A stretch of DNA of 54,243 bases, taken from an uncultured Erythrobacter sp. Its GTDB lineage: Bacteria > Pseudomonadota > Alphaproteobacteria > Sphingomonadales > Sphingomonadaceae. A model generated the notes under the pieces. The model searched no databases. It was not told the DNA's origin and was given only the letters and a program-made list of their open reading frames with translations. The translations under genes and the position numbers were made by a program. This document shows, one piece after another, positions 28,601 to 37,552 of the stretch (its first letter is position 1; each line of letters opens with the position of its first letter). Location: positions 1-54,243 of the forward strand of contig CALLQC010000008.1 of NCBI GenBank assembly GCA_938015255.1, read 5' to 3'.

Positions 28601-30238
28601 TTATGCCTTTGTGAGACGGTTCAGCAAAAGCACTGGCAACAGGCCCGCAGCCAGCAGGATGAGCGCGGGGATGGAGGCTTCGACCAGCCGTTCGTCGCTG
28701 GCAAGACGGTAAGTTCGCGTGGCCAGGGTTTCGAGATTGAACGGACGCAGGATCAGCGTCGCGGGCAGTTCGCGCACGGTATCGATAAAGACTAGGGCGG
28801 CGGCGGCGAGCAGGCTCGGGCGCAGCAGGGGCGCATAGATCTTCGCCAGAACCTGTGCCGGCCCCGCGCCCAGAGACCGGGCCGCCGCATCGAGGTTGGG
28901 CGGTATCTTGGCAAGGCCACCGTCAACCGAGTTATAGGCGACGGTCAAAAAGCGGACCGAAAGCGCGTATATCAGGATCACGCTGGTCCCTGTCAGCAAG
29001 AGGCCGCCGCCATAGCCGAACGTATCGCGCGCGAACCGGCTGAGGCTGGTGTCAATCGCTCCCAATGGTGCAAGCAGACCCACTGCGAGCAAGGCGCCCG
29101 GTACCGCATAACCGAGCGTTGCGATGCGGATCATGGCCGGGACAACAGGCCCGTTCGCGCGGGCCTTGGCAAAGGCCAGTATCAGCGCGGTGATGAGGCA
29201 GGTAAGCGCGGTCGCAAGACCCAGCCACAGGCTGCCGCTGGCATAGGTGGACAGCTGCCTCACCGCGCCAATCGCCGCCTGATCGAGCGCCAGCCAGCCA
29301 AGCCACGCCGCCGGAAGCACAAAGCCGAGCAATACCGGAATGGTGCAGGCGATGCTCGCCGCGATGCGGCCTGACGGCGTCAGGTCAATCAGAGGCCCGG
29401 CGCTTGCGGACAGTCCGTCTTTGCTGTGAGTGCGGCCTTTACGGGTCGATGCCTCCAGCGCGATCAATATTACAACAAACACCAGCATCATGGCCGCCAG
29501 TTTGAGCGCCGCTTGCTTGTCGCCCATCGCCAGCCAGCTGCGAAAGATGCCGGTGCTGAATGTCGGGATCGCAAAATATTGGGCGACACCAAAATCTGCG
29601 AGGCACTCCATCAGCACCAGGGCAAGTCCCCCGGCGATTGCCGGACGCGCAGCGGGCAGTGCAACCTTGAAGAAAGCGCCGCTCGGCGCCGCGCCCAGGC
29701 TGCGCGCAGCCTTGAACTGACTGTGACTTTGCGCAGCAAAGGCGGCGCGGGCGAGCAGATAGACATACGGATAGAGCACAATGCCGAGCACAAATGCACC
29801 GCCGCCGAGGGACCGGATGGCAGGGAACCAGTAATCTCCTGCTCCCCACCCACTAACAGCGCGCAGGCCGGTCTGAACGGGACCGGTGAAATCGAGAATA
29901 TCGGCATAGATGTAGGCGGCGATATAGGCTGGCAAAGCAAGCGGCAGGACCAGCGCCCATGCCAGCAACTTCCGGCCCGGAAACCGTGCAGCGGTAACGA
30001 GCCACGCGCATCCCGTCCCGATGATTGCGGCAACGCATCCGGCAAGCAGCATCAAAAGCGCGGTGTTCGCTGCGTATCTCGGCAAGACGGTGGAGGCGAG
30101 GTGCGCAATCGCTTCCGCCCCTCCACTGGGCGCGGATACGATAATCGCGATGATCGGAAGCGCAGCCAGCGCGGCAAAGACGAGCGCCGCGACAAGCCAT
30201 CCATTTATCCCTGTGCGATGCACCGGCACAGCACGCAT
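28601..30238 (-). CDS. fbpB: Ferric iron ABC transporter, two-domain permease
   Basis: This is an FbpB/FutB-type inner-membrane permease with two fused permease halves, which brings periplasmic Fe3+ into the cytoplasm with FbpC and FbpA. I start at the ATG at 30238 (MRAVPVHRTG), preceded by GAGGCAAGC, giving 545 residues; the ORF-track start adds 14. About twelve hydrophobic segments are visible. The EAA-type loops are AARSLGAAPSGAFFKVALPAARPAIAGG in the first half and AARSLGAGPAQVLAKIYAPLLRPSLLA in the second. It is divergent from fbpC and directly upstream of bchI. A thiamine-type substrate is less likely given the neighbouring Fur-like box. Confidence 0.87.
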   Translation of the reverse strand: MRAVPVHRTGINGWLVAALVFAALAALPIIAIIVSAPSGGAEAIAHLASTVLPRYAANTALLMLLAGCVAAIIGTGCAWLVTAARFPGRKLLAWALVLPLALPAYIAAYIYADILDFTGPVQTGLRAVSGWGAGDYWFPAIRSLGGGAFVLGIVLYPYVYLLARAAFAAQSHSQFKAARSLGAAPSGAFFKVALPAARPAIAGGLALVLMECLADFGVAQYFAIPTFSTGIFRSWLAMGDKQAALKLAAMMLVFVVILIALEASTRKGRTHSKDGLSASAGPLIDLTPSGRIAASIACTIPVLLGFVLPAAWLGWLALDQAAIGAVRQLSTYASGSLWLGLATALTCLITALILAFAKARANGPVVPAMIRIATLGYAVPGALLAVGLLAPLGAIDTSLSRFARDTFGYGGGLLLTGTSVILIYALSVRFLTVAYNSVDGGLAKIPPNLDAAARSLGAGPAQVLAKIYAPLLRPSLLAAAALVFIDTVRELPATLILRPFNLETLATRTYRLASDERLVEASIPALILLAAGLLPVLLLNRLTKA

Positions 30239-30312
30239 GCTTGCCTCGCCCCCGTCAATCTGACTAAGGCGGCTCACCACGTTTCCATGCTTTCCATCAT
30301 CGGAACCCGGAT

Positions 30313-31332
30313 TTGAGCCTCGAATTTCGTCATATTGCCCATGCTTACGGTCCTGTGCGGGCGCTGGAAGATATCAGCTTTACCGCTCAGGAGGGTGAGA
30401 TCACGTGCCTGCTTGGGCAATCGGGGTGCGGAAAGTCAACCTTGCTCAACCTCGCTGCGGGTCTGCTTGATGTGCAAAGCGGCCATATCGCGCTTGCAGG
30501 CGAGACCCTGGCGGAGGCGGGTTATAATCCGCCGCCGGAAAAACGCCCCGTCGGTCTGGTGTTTCAGGATGGCGCTCTGTTTCCGCACATGACGATTGCC
30601 CGGAATGTCGGGTTCGGCCTTGAGCATAAGGGCGGTGCGGTGATTGAGGGCTGGCTTGACCGGGTCGGGCTGGGCGGGTTTGGCCAGCGTTACCCGCATG
30701 AGCTTTCCGGCGGTCAGCAGCAGCGCGCGGCGCTGGCGCGCGCAATGGCACCGGGACCGCGCGTGCTGTTGATGGATGAACCATTTGCGAGCGTGGACAT
30801 CGTGCTGCGCCGGGCGCTGCGGCGCGAGTGCCGCCTGCTGCTGCGTGAGCAGGGTGCAACGACCATTCTCGTCACCCACGACCCGTCCGAGGCGCTGGAC
30901 GTGGCAGACCGGATCGCGGTGATGGAAAGCGGAAAGATCGTGCAGTTCGGCACGCCGCTTGAACTGCATGAGGAACCTGCCGCGGCAAGTGTTGGCGCGA
31001 TATTCAGCGGCGCGCAGATCGTGCGAGCGCAGCGGCACGGCGAAATGCTGCGCACCGCATTTGGCGACTGGCCGGTCGAGTGCGTGCGCGGCCGCCTGCC
31101 CGATGCAAAAACGCTCGACCTGCTTGTGTCCGCAAGCGACATTGCCCTGTTCGAGGATGGCGAGCTTTCCCCCGTGCGCGATATTCAGCCGATGGGCGAA
31201 GGATCGCGTGTTTTGCTAAGAGGCGCGGACGGCAGCGAGATCACTTCCGAGCGCAGCTTCGCTATGAAGAACTGCGATGCCTACCGCGCAACGCCGATGC
31301 CCGGCACGGTGCGCGCTTTCGCTGCGAAATAG
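30313..31332 (+). CDS. fbpC: Ferric iron ABC transporter, ATP-binding protein
   Basis: FbpC powers ferric uptake. The frame starts with TTG at 30313 (MSLEFRHIAHAYG); no better start is near. The product has 339 residues. Walker A is LLGQSGCGKSTLLNL, the signature is ELSGGQQQRAALARA, Walker B is VLLMDEPFASVD, and the switch histidine is in ILVTHDPSEALD. A C-terminal TOBE-like regulatory region (about 235-335) follows, as in FbpC. It diverges from the permease with 74 nt between and is 61 nt upstream of the binding-protein gene, so the transporter is split over two strands. Confidence 0.9.
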   Translation: MSLEFRHIAHAYGPVRALEDISFTAQEGEITCLLGQSGCGKSTLLNLAAGLLDVQSGHIALAGETLAEAGYNPPPEKRPVGLVFQDGALFPHMTIARNVGFGLEHKGGAVIEGWLDRVGLGGFGQRYPHELSGGQQQRAALARAMAPGPRVLLMDEPFASVDIVLRRALRRECRLLLREQGATTILVTHDPSEALDVADRIAVMESGKIVQFGTPLELHEEPAAASVGAIFSGAQIVRAQRHGEMLRTAFGDWPVECVRGRLPDAKTLDLLVSASDIALFEDGELSPVRDIQPMGEGSRVLLRGADGSEITSERSFAMKNCDAYRATPMPGTVRAFAAK

Positions 31333-31349
31333 GAGTTGCGTGATTTTCT

Positions 31350-31368
31350 TATAATGATAATCAATCGC
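31350..31368 (+). promoter_or_regulatory. Fur-like iron box upstream of binding-protein gene
   Basis: TATAATGATAATCAATCGC matches 15 of 19 positions of the classical Fur box GATAATGATAATCATTATC, including an unbroken 13-base core ATAATGATAATCA. It lies 25-44 nt before the ATG of the binding lipoprotein. Iron-dependent repression is inferred; alphaproteobacterial Fur/Irr sites can differ. Confidence 0.6.
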
Positions 31369-31393
31369 AACAAATGGACGGAAGGATTCGGGT

Positions 31394-32428
31394 ATGAAAA
31401 AGGGTTTGTTCGGCGGATTGCTTGCACTTGCTGTTGTGGCATGCTCGCCCGGCGAAGAGGTGCCGGGTACTGCCGATGCGGGTGAGGTGAACCTCTATTC
31501 CTCGCGGCACTATGACACCGATCTGGCGCTTTATGAGGATTTTACCGAGCAGACCGGGATCAAAGTAAACCTGATCGAAGCCGATGCCGACGCCCTGATC
31601 GAACGTATTCAGAGCGAAGGCGAATTCTCGCCAGCCGATCTGTTGATCACGGTCGATGCCGGCCGCCTGTGGCGCGCGGAGGAAGCAGGCGTCCTTGCCC
31701 CGGTTGAAAGCGACGTTCTGAAAGAGCGCCTGCCGGACCATCTGCGGCACCCGGACGGGCTGTGGTTCGGTCTTTCGACCCGTGCCCGCGTGATCATCTA
31801 TGACAGGGCGCAGGGCGAGCCTGCAGGTCTGGAAACCTATGCCGATCTCGCGGACCCTGCCTATCGCGGTGATATCTGCATCCGTTCGTCGTCCAACATC
31901 TACAATATCTCGCTGCTATCCAGCATCATCGCCAATGCCGGTGAGGAGGTCGCAGAAGAATGGGCGAAGGGCGTGGTTGCCAACTTTGCGCGCGATCCCG
32001 AGGGCAATGATACAGCGCAGATCGAAGCGGTTGCCGCTGGTCAGTGCCGGATTGCAGTGGTGAACACATATTACCTTGCGCGCTTTGCTGGCGGTGATGA
32101 GGAGCAGAAGGCTCTGTTCGAGAAACTCGGCGTGATCTTCCCCGATCAGAACGGCAGCGGCACGCACATCAATGTCAGCGGCGCGGGGCTTGTCAAAACT
32201 GCGCCCAACAAGACGAACGCGATCAAGTTCCTGGAATATCTCACTGCCGAAAGTGCGCAGCGGTATTTTGCGGATGGCAACAACGAATATCCTGCCGTCA
32301 GCGGGCTCAAGGCAAATTCGGCGGTGGAAACGCTCGGCAATTTCAAGGCTGATACGCTGAACGCCGCAGAAATCGGCAAGAACCAGGCGCTGGCGGTGCA
32401 GATTTTCGACCGCGCAGGCTGGAACTGA
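31394..32428 (+). CDS. fbpA: Ferric iron ABC transporter, substrate-binding lipoprotein
   Basis: This is an FbpA/FutA-type iron-binding protein of 344 residues. The N-terminus MKKGLFGGLLALAVVACSPG is a lipoprotein signal with the lipobox cysteine at residue 17, so the mature protein is lipid-anchored facing the periplasm. VNLYSSRHYDTDLALYEDFTEQTGIKVN is the family hallmark after the signal. The tyrosine pair VVNTYYLARFAGG, near residue 225, fits the iron-ligand tyrosines of this family. A Fur-like box is directly upstream. It is the last gene of the rightward transporter half. Confidence 0.9.
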   Translation: MKKGLFGGLLALAVVACSPGEEVPGTADAGEVNLYSSRHYDTDLALYEDFTEQTGIKVNLIEADADALIERIQSEGEFSPADLLITVDAGRLWRAEEAGVLAPVESDVLKERLPDHLRHPDGLWFGLSTRARVIIYDRAQGEPAGLETYADLADPAYRGDICIRSSSNIYNISLLSSIIANAGEEVAEEWAKGVVANFARDPEGNDTAQIEAVAAGQCRIAVVNTYYLARFAGGDEEQKALFEKLGVIFPDQNGSGTHINVSGAGLVKTAPNKTNAIKFLEYLTAESAQRYFADGNNEYPAVSGLKANSAVETLGNFKADTLNAAEIGKNQALAVQIFDRAGWN

Positions 32429-32489
32429 GCGAGGGAAGGCGGGCAGGACAGCCAAGCCGCGCTTTCACCCTTTATCACTAATCTACCTT

Positions 32490-32527
32490 GATCGGGGGGC
32501 GCGGAGCGTCCATTTGCGCCCCCGATC
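32490..32527 (+). terminator. GC-rich stem-loop after the iron-binding protein gene
   Basis: GATCGGGGGGCGC and GCGCCCCCGATC form a 12-bp stem with one bulged G around a short loop, 62 nt after the fbpA stop. No T-run follows, so it may be a weak terminator or a message-end stabiliser. Confidence 0.45.
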
Positions 32528-32572
32528 CGGCCGCGCAATCCACGCGGCAATTTGCCAATTGAGAGCCTGTTT

Positions 32573-33388
32573 GTGACCCAGCCTATCCCTGACCGTTCCG
32601 AATTTCAGGAAAGCGGTGCCTTCACCGTTGAGACGATCACCCATGTCCACCATTGGACGGACAGCCTGTTCAGCCTGAAGATGACGCGCCCCGCTGCGTT
32701 CCGTTTCCGCTCGGGCGAGTTTATCATGATCGGCCTGCCGGGTGAGAATGGCAAACCGTTGCTGCGGGCCTATTCCATGGCGTCGCCCAGTTACGCCGAG
32801 GAGCTCGAATTCCTCTCGATCAAGGTGCAGGATGGCCCGCTCACCTCACGTCTCCAGCATATCAAGGTCGGCGATCCGATCTATCTTGGCAAGAAGCCGA
32901 CCGGCACTCTCGTTACCGATGCGCTGCTGCCTGGCAAACGCCTGTTTATGCTTTCAACCGGCACGGGTCTCGCCCCGTTCATGAGCCTGGTGCGCGATCC
33001 CGAAGTGTACGGCATGTATGACGAGATCATCGCGGTCCATTCCGTGCGGCATGCCAATGAGCTGGCTTACCGCGAGCTGCTGGAGGCTAAGCTTGAAGGC
33101 GATCCGCTGCTCGAAGACGAGGACCGCGAACGCTTTATCTACGTGCCCACCGTAACGCGGGAAGATTTTCGCACGACCGGCCGGATCCAGACGCTGATCG
33201 ACAGCGGCGATCTGTTCAAGGAAAGCAAGGGCCCGCAGAAATTCGATCCCGAAAACGACCGTGTGATGCTGTGCGGATCGATGGCGATGATCAAGGATCA
33301 CGCAGCAGATCTAGAAAACCGCGGGTTCGAAGAGGGCGCGAACAACAAGCCCGGCCAGTTTGTGATCGAACGCGCATTCGTGGGCTGA
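32573..33388 (+). CDS. fpr: Ferredoxin-NADP reductase
   Basis: This FAD enzyme passes electrons between NADPH and ferredoxin or flavodoxin, useful for nitrogenase-like and redox-stress reactions. I prefer the GTG at 32573 (MTQPIPDRSEF), with GAGAG upstream, giving 271 residues; the ORF track uses a TTG seven codons earlier. The FAD-binding motif is LRAYSMASPSYAEELEFLS, and LSTGTGLAPFMSLVRD binds NADP. LCGSMAMIKD precedes the C-terminal end FVIERAFVG, which matches the short bacterial FPR subclass. It could feed electrons to DPOR/COR through a ferredoxin, but no such ferredoxin gene is adjacent. Confidence 0.9.
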   Translation: MTQPIPDRSEFQESGAFTVETITHVHHWTDSLFSLKMTRPAAFRFRSGEFIMIGLPGENGKPLLRAYSMASPSYAEELEFLSIKVQDGPLTSRLQHIKVGDPIYLGKKPTGTLVTDALLPGKRLFMLSTGTGLAPFMSLVRDPEVYGMYDEIIAVHSVRHANELAYRELLEAKLEGDPLLEDEDRERFIYVPTVTREDFRTTGRIQTLIDSGDLFKESKGPQKFDPENDRVMLCGSMAMIKDHAADLENRGFEEGANNKPGQFVIERAFVG

Positions 33389-33488
33389 TCGCCAGCGGCA
33401 TTGTTGCATCATTTGCGCTTTACAGCGCGCCATCTCTCAGGTCAGTTGCTTCCCGCAACCTGAATCACCTGGAAGAGAGAAACCTGCA

Positions 33489-34631
33489 ATGCTCGATGTA
33501 GCTCACCGCACCGCCTATAACGAAGATCACGAGGCGTTTCGCGACACCGTCCGCAAAGTGCTCGCCGAGCATATGGTACCGCACCTCGACAAACACGAGG
33601 AAGAGGGCATTGTCGGGCGCGAAGCGTGGAAGGCGCTGGGCGAGGCTGGGATGCTGTGCCCGACGGTCGCTGAAGAGAATGGCGGGCTGGGCCTCGATTT
33701 CGGGTTCAACTGCGTGCTCGCCGAAGAGCTCGCCTATATCGGCACAAGCGCGGGCTTCACCTTGCAGAATGACATCACGGTCAATTATTTCGAACGCCTC
33801 GGTTCGCCCGACCAGAAGGAGAAGTATCTCCCCGGAATGATCTCGGGCGACGTGATCACCGCCATCGCCATGACCGAACCGGGCGCAGGGTCCGACCTTC
33901 AGGGCGTGCGCACCACTGCGATTGAGGATGGCAATCACCTCGTCATCAATGGCTCGAAAACCTACATCACCAACGGCCAGAATGCAGACGTCGTGATCGT
34001 CGTTGCCAAGACCGATCCCTCGCAGGGCGCGAAGGGCACTTCGCTGGTGCTGGTCGATGCGGGCACGCCGGGTTTTGAAAAGGGCCGCAACCTCGACAAG
34101 ATCGGCCAACATTCCGCCGACACGTCCGAACTGTTTTTCCAGGACGTGCGCGTTCCCAAGACCAACATCCTGGGCGGTGAGGGTCGCGGCTTCGTGCACC
34201 TGATGGAAGAGCTGCCGCAAGAGCGCCTTTCGATCGCCGTTTCCGCACAGGGCGGCGCCCAGCGCGCCTTTGATGAGGCGGTGAAGTTCACAAAAGATCG
34301 CAAGGCCTTTGGCCGCACCGTGTTCGAATTCCAGAACACCAAGTTCACGCTCGCCGACCTCAAGGCCAAGCTGCAGGTCGGCTGGGCGCATCTCGACTGG
34401 GCCATCGCCCGCCACCTGCGCGGCGAACTGACTACGGACGAGGCGAGCGCGGCGAAGCTGTGGCACACCGAAATGCAGTGGGAGATGGTCGATGCCTGCC
34501 TGCAACTGCATGGCGGCGCGGGCTACATGAACGAATACGCCATCGCGAGGCTGTGGCGCGATGCGCGCGTGCAGCGCATCTATGGCGGCACGAGCGAGAT
34601 CATGAAGGAAGTGGTGAGCCGCTCGATCTAG
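33489..34631 (+). CDS. Acyl-CoA dehydrogenase
   Basis: An FAD-dependent acyl-CoA dehydrogenase of 380 residues, carrying out the first oxidation of fatty-acyl or branched-chain acyl-CoA. An alpha-helical N-terminal domain is followed by IAMTEPGAGSDLQGVRTTA, the first family signature, and by the C-terminal signature QLHGGAGYMNEYAIARLWRDARVQRIYGGTSEIM. The motif just before the end (YGGTSEIMKEVVSRSI) is standard, and the catalytic glutamate of medium- and short-chain types would lie in this C-terminal part. Exact chain-length preference cannot be read. An antisense ORF of 393 residues over it is a GC-content shadow. Confidence 0.95.
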   Translation: MLDVAHRTAYNEDHEAFRDTVRKVLAEHMVPHLDKHEEEGIVGREAWKALGEAGMLCPTVAEENGGLGLDFGFNCVLAEELAYIGTSAGFTLQNDITVNYFERLGSPDQKEKYLPGMISGDVITAIAMTEPGAGSDLQGVRTTAIEDGNHLVINGSKTYITNGQNADVVIVVAKTDPSQGAKGTSLVLVDAGTPGFEKGRNLDKIGQHSADTSELFFQDVRVPKTNILGGEGRGFVHLMEELPQERLSIAVSAQGGAQRAFDEAVKFTKDRKAFGRTVFEFQNTKFTLADLKAKLQVGWAHLDWAIARHLRGELTTDEASAAKLWHTEMQWEMVDACLQLHGGAGYMNEYAIARLWRDARVQRIYGGTSEIMKEVVSRSI

Positions 34632-34665
34632 GGCTGTTGAAGCCATCGCCCGTTCGATAAGCTCT

Positions 34666-35328
34666 TTGTCTCAACCTCAGCTACTGCTTTGGCCCGCGCT
34701 GGCCTGGGCCTGCGCGGTGGTGATCGGCGTGGTGGCTCCTATCGCAGCTATGCTGCTGATCCCCGAAGCAGGTCACGCGTTGGCGATGGGGCCGACCATT
34801 TCGATTGGCCTTATGGGCACCGCCATGATTGGCGCGGCTGCAGCCGGGCGCTCTGCAACGGGCGTCATGCTCGGTCTGGCGGTCGGGGCCGGTCTGCTGG
34901 TTCTGGCCCAAGCCGTGGGCCAGCCAGTGTTCCCCGTTCTGCCCGCAGCGCTCCTGTCGGTTGTCGCCGCGAGCATCAGCTTTGCAGCTCGCGGCGCGCT
35001 GTTCGCGACAAGCATCCCCGGCAAAGGCTGGCTGATGGCGCTCTTCGTGGTGGCGGGCGAGGCGGCGATTGTGCTGACAGCCGTGGCCCAGCCGGGGCTG
35101 CTGCCCGACTGGCTCCTCGCTCTATTGCCTGCACAATGGGCCAGCCTCGCGATCCAGTCTGCTTTCAGCGGCGCAGGAACCTTCGCGGCATGGGCAGCTC
35201 TGATCGCTCTGGTCGGAACCGCCACGGCGACGATGCTGGTGAAAGAGCTCTGGCCAAGCCGCTGGCCCTACCTCGTCATGTTCACGACCTGGCTGGGCTT
35301 ATCCGCAGTCGTGTATTACCATTCGTGA
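34666..35328 (+). CDS. Unknown polytopic membrane protein
   Basis: I do not recognise this family. It starts with TTG at 34666 (MSQPQLLLWPALAW), 34 nt after the acyl-CoA dehydrogenase stop, with no strong ribosome binding site and with a partial REP-like motif (TTCGATAAGCTC) directly before it. The 220 residues form about six or seven hydrophobic helices rich in Ala, Gly, Val and Leu (for example ALAWACAVVIGVVAPIAAMLLI, TGVMLGLAVGAGLLVLAQAVG). No catalytic or binding motifs are seen. An ORF of similar length in another frame (34689) is a shadow. Confidence 0.7.
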   Translation: MSQPQLLLWPALAWACAVVIGVVAPIAAMLLIPEAGHALAMGPTISIGLMGTAMIGAAAAGRSATGVMLGLAVGAGLLVLAQAVGQPVFPVLPAALLSVVAASISFAARGALFATSIPGKGWLMALFVVAGEAAIVLTAVAQPGLLPDWLLALLPAQWASLAIQSAFSGAGTFAAWAALIALVGTATATMLVKELWPSRWPYLVMFTTWLGLSAVVYYHS

Positions 35329-35374
35329 TCTCTTGTTTCGCTGATCGAAGCGAACTGGCCAAAGGAACGGCACC

Positions 35375-36118
35375 ATGCTCACCAACCCACTCGACTTCAC
35401 CGGAAAACGAGTCCTCGTTATTGGCGGGTCGAGCGGGATCGGCAATGGCATCGCGCAGGGCTTTCGCGCTCGCGGGGCGGAGGTGATTGTCACCGGCACG
35501 CGGCCCGATGCGGGCGATTATCTGGAGGCCGAAGACAGCGATCTGCGCGGGCTCACCTATCATCAGCTCAATGTCAGCGACCGGGAAGCTCCCGCGCGGC
35601 TCGCGGGCGAGATTGGCGCGCTCGATGTGCTGATCCAGAGCCAGGGCATCGTCCATTACGGGCGCAAGGAGTTTGCGCGCGAGGGCTGGGACGATGTGAT
35701 CGACGTCAACCTGAACTCGGTCATGGACGCCGCGCGCGCATTCCACGATGCGCTGAGGGAAAGCGGCGGGTCGATGGTGGTCGTATCCTCTGTCGCAGCG
35801 TTCAAATCGACGTTTGGCAATCCGGCCTATGGTGCGTCAAAGGCGGGGGCGGCGAGCCTTGTGAAATCATTGGGCGAGGCTTGGGCGAGAGACGGCGTGC
35901 GGGTGAACGGCATCGCGCCGGGGCTGGTCCCGACCAAGCTGACCACGGTGACGACCGAGCATGAGGGCCGGCGCGAGGGCGCGCTTCGCTCGATCCCGCT
36001 GGGGCGGATGGGCACGCCCGAGGATATGGCGGGCGCGGGGCTGTTTCTCGCCTCGCCGCTCGCATCCTATGTCACGGGGCAGACGCTGGTGGTCGATGGT
36101 GGACTGACGCTGAGTTGA
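35375..36118 (+). CDS. SDR family NAD(P)-dependent oxidoreductase
   Basis: A short-chain dehydrogenase/reductase of 247 residues. The cofactor motif is VLVIGGSSGIGNGIAQG near residue 14, followed by the catalytic serine region VVVSSVAAFKS and the YGASKAGAASLVKSL (Y-x-x-x-K) motif. VNGIAPGLVPTKLT and the C-terminal VTGQTLVVDGGLTLS are standard SDR parts. The substrate cannot be inferred. It is on the same strand as the membrane protein, 46 nt downstream. Confidence 0.93.
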   Translation: MLTNPLDFTGKRVLVIGGSSGIGNGIAQGFRARGAEVIVTGTRPDAGDYLEAEDSDLRGLTYHQLNVSDREAPARLAGEIGALDVLIQSQGIVHYGRKEFAREGWDDVIDVNLNSVMDAARAFHDALRESGGSMVVVSSVAAFKSTFGNPAYGASKAGAASLVKSLGEAWARDGVRVNGIAPGLVPTKLTTVTTEHEGRREGALRSIPLGRMGTPEDMAGAGLFLASPLASYVTGQTLVVDGGLTLS

Positions 36119-36432
36119 ATGGTGAGCCACTCGCTTCCAATCAAAAGCACCGCTCATGCTGAGCTTGTCGAAGCATTGTCCTTGCTTCTGCAAAGCGCGG
36201 CACCGAAAGAAAAAGCAGCCCTTCGACAGGCTGAGGGCGAGCGGCTTAGAGCATGAGAGTGGTTTCCTACCCCCTTAGTTTCGTGCCAAACAGCACGCAT
36301 GGAAACCTCGCCTGCCTCGCTTCACTTCCGCCAGAAAAATCGCGCAAACGCGGCCCCGGATTTTTGTCGCCAGGACTGTGTTCCATGTGTTCCATCCTGT
36401 AGGACTTCGGGCGATCAATTGAGGAGCCTGCG
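36119..36432. other. Intergenic gap with REP-like repeat and short tandem repeat
   Basis: This 314-bp gap has no convincing gene. It holds a REP-like inverted repeat (separate entry) and a 9-bp tandem duplication of GTGTTCCAT at 36378-36395. A ribosome binding site (TGAGGAG) at its end serves the aldo/keto reductase. A 75-residue minus ORF inside it has no protein-like features. Confidence 0.6.
36152..36246. repeat. REP-like dispersed inverted repeat
   Basis: CTGAGCTTGTCGAAG at 36159-36173 and CTTCGACAGGCTGAG at 36221-36235 are inverted copies with 2 of 15 mismatches. GCTCATG and GCATGAG lie at the outer edges. CTTCGACA-x-GCTCAG palindromes are a common dispersed repeat in Sphingomonad genomes (from memory). 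A partial copy lies before the gene at 34666. Confidence 0.65.
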
Positions 36433-37455
36433 ATGAAATTCACCCGTCTCGGCAATTCCGGCCTGATGGTCTCGCGCCTGTGCCTAGGCTGCATGTCCTA
36501 TGGCGACACGACAAAGGGATGGCACGGCGACTGGCTGCTGGGCGAGGAGGAGAGCCGCCCGTTCTTCCGTTCTGCGCTGGAGAAGGGGATCAACTTCTAC
36601 GATACGGCCAACGTCTATTCGGGCGGCACGTCGGAAGAGATCACCGGCAAAGTGCTGAAGGAGATGGCGCGGCGTGACGAGATCGTGGTCGCGACCAAGG
36701 CGTACTTCCCGTGGCGACAGGCGCCCAATGCGGGCGGCAATTCGCGCAAGGCGTTGATGCAGGCCGTCGATGACAGTCTCACACGGCTCGGCATGGACTA
36801 TATCGACCTCTACCAGATCCACCGCTGGGACGACGCAACGCCAATCGAGGAGACAATGGAGGCGCTGCACGATATCGTGAAGGCGGGCAAGGCGCGCTAT
36901 ATCGGCGCTTCGTCAATGTATGCGTGGCAGTTCGCCAAGGCCCAGGAAACCGCGCGGGCAAACGGGTGGACGCCGTTCACCTCGATGCAGAACCAGCTCA
37001 ACCTGCTCTACCGCGAGGAGGAGCGCGAGATGCTGCCGCTGTGCGAGGACGACGGCGTGGGCGTGATCCCGTGGAGCCCGCTCGCGCGCGGGCGGCTGGC
37101 GCGGCCTCTTGGTGAGCAGACGGTGCGCAGCGAAACCGACGGTGTTGGCAAGATGCTCTACAAGGAGGGCGAGCAGGCCGATGAGGCGGTGGTGGGCGCG
37201 CTCGCCGATCTCGCCAACAAGCGCGGCGATGAAATGGCAAGCCTCGCGCTCGCATGGCACTTCACCAAGCCTGCGGTGACCGCACCCATCATCGGCGCGA
37301 CCAAGCCGCACCATCTCGAAGCAGCGCTGGCAGCTCTCGATATCGAGCTGTCGGCAGACGAGATCGCCATGCTTGAGGGACAGTACAGGCCGAAAGAGCC
37401 CACCGGGATGGGCATGCCGATGTCGGCCATGGACCAGGTTTCAGTGCTCAAATGA
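36433..37455 (+). CDS. Aldo/keto reductase
   Basis: An NADPH-dependent aldo/keto reductase of 340 residues, YajO/AKR-like. It has MKFTRLGNSGLMVSRLCLGCMSYG at the N-terminus and FYDTANVYSGGTSEEI with the catalytic Asp and Tyr. VVATKAYFPW carries the catalytic Lys, and YIDLYQIHRWDDATPIEETMEAL carries the His. The C-terminal cofactor region is APIIGATKPHHLEAALAALDIEL. The substrate is unknown; this type reduces aldehydes of many kinds. Start ATG at 36433 follows TTGAGGAGCCTGCG, a good ribosome binding site. Confidence 0.93.
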   Translation: MKFTRLGNSGLMVSRLCLGCMSYGDTTKGWHGDWLLGEEESRPFFRSALEKGINFYDTANVYSGGTSEEITGKVLKEMARRDEIVVATKAYFPWRQAPNAGGNSRKALMQAVDDSLTRLGMDYIDLYQIHRWDDATPIEETMEALHDIVKAGKARYIGASSMYAWQFAKAQETARANGWTPFTSMQNQLNLLYREEEREMLPLCEDDGVGVIPWSPLARGRLARPLGEQTVRSETDGVGKMLYKEGEQADEAVVGALADLANKRGDEMASLALAWHFTKPAVTAPIIGATKPHHLEAALAALDIELSADEIAMLEGQYRPKEPTGMGMPMSAMDQVSVLK

Positions 37456-37552
37456 TCGCGAAAATCGGCAAACCCGTCGTCAGGTTAAGACGGGGGTCTG
37501 TCACTCCATTGTCACTTCGGCTAGACAAAGGGTCGGGATCGGAGGGTATTGG

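Noticed and set aside
33465-34646. 393-residue minus ORF opposite the acyl-CoA dehydrogenase
   Set aside because: Antisense shadow; the plus-strand protein carries all family signatures.
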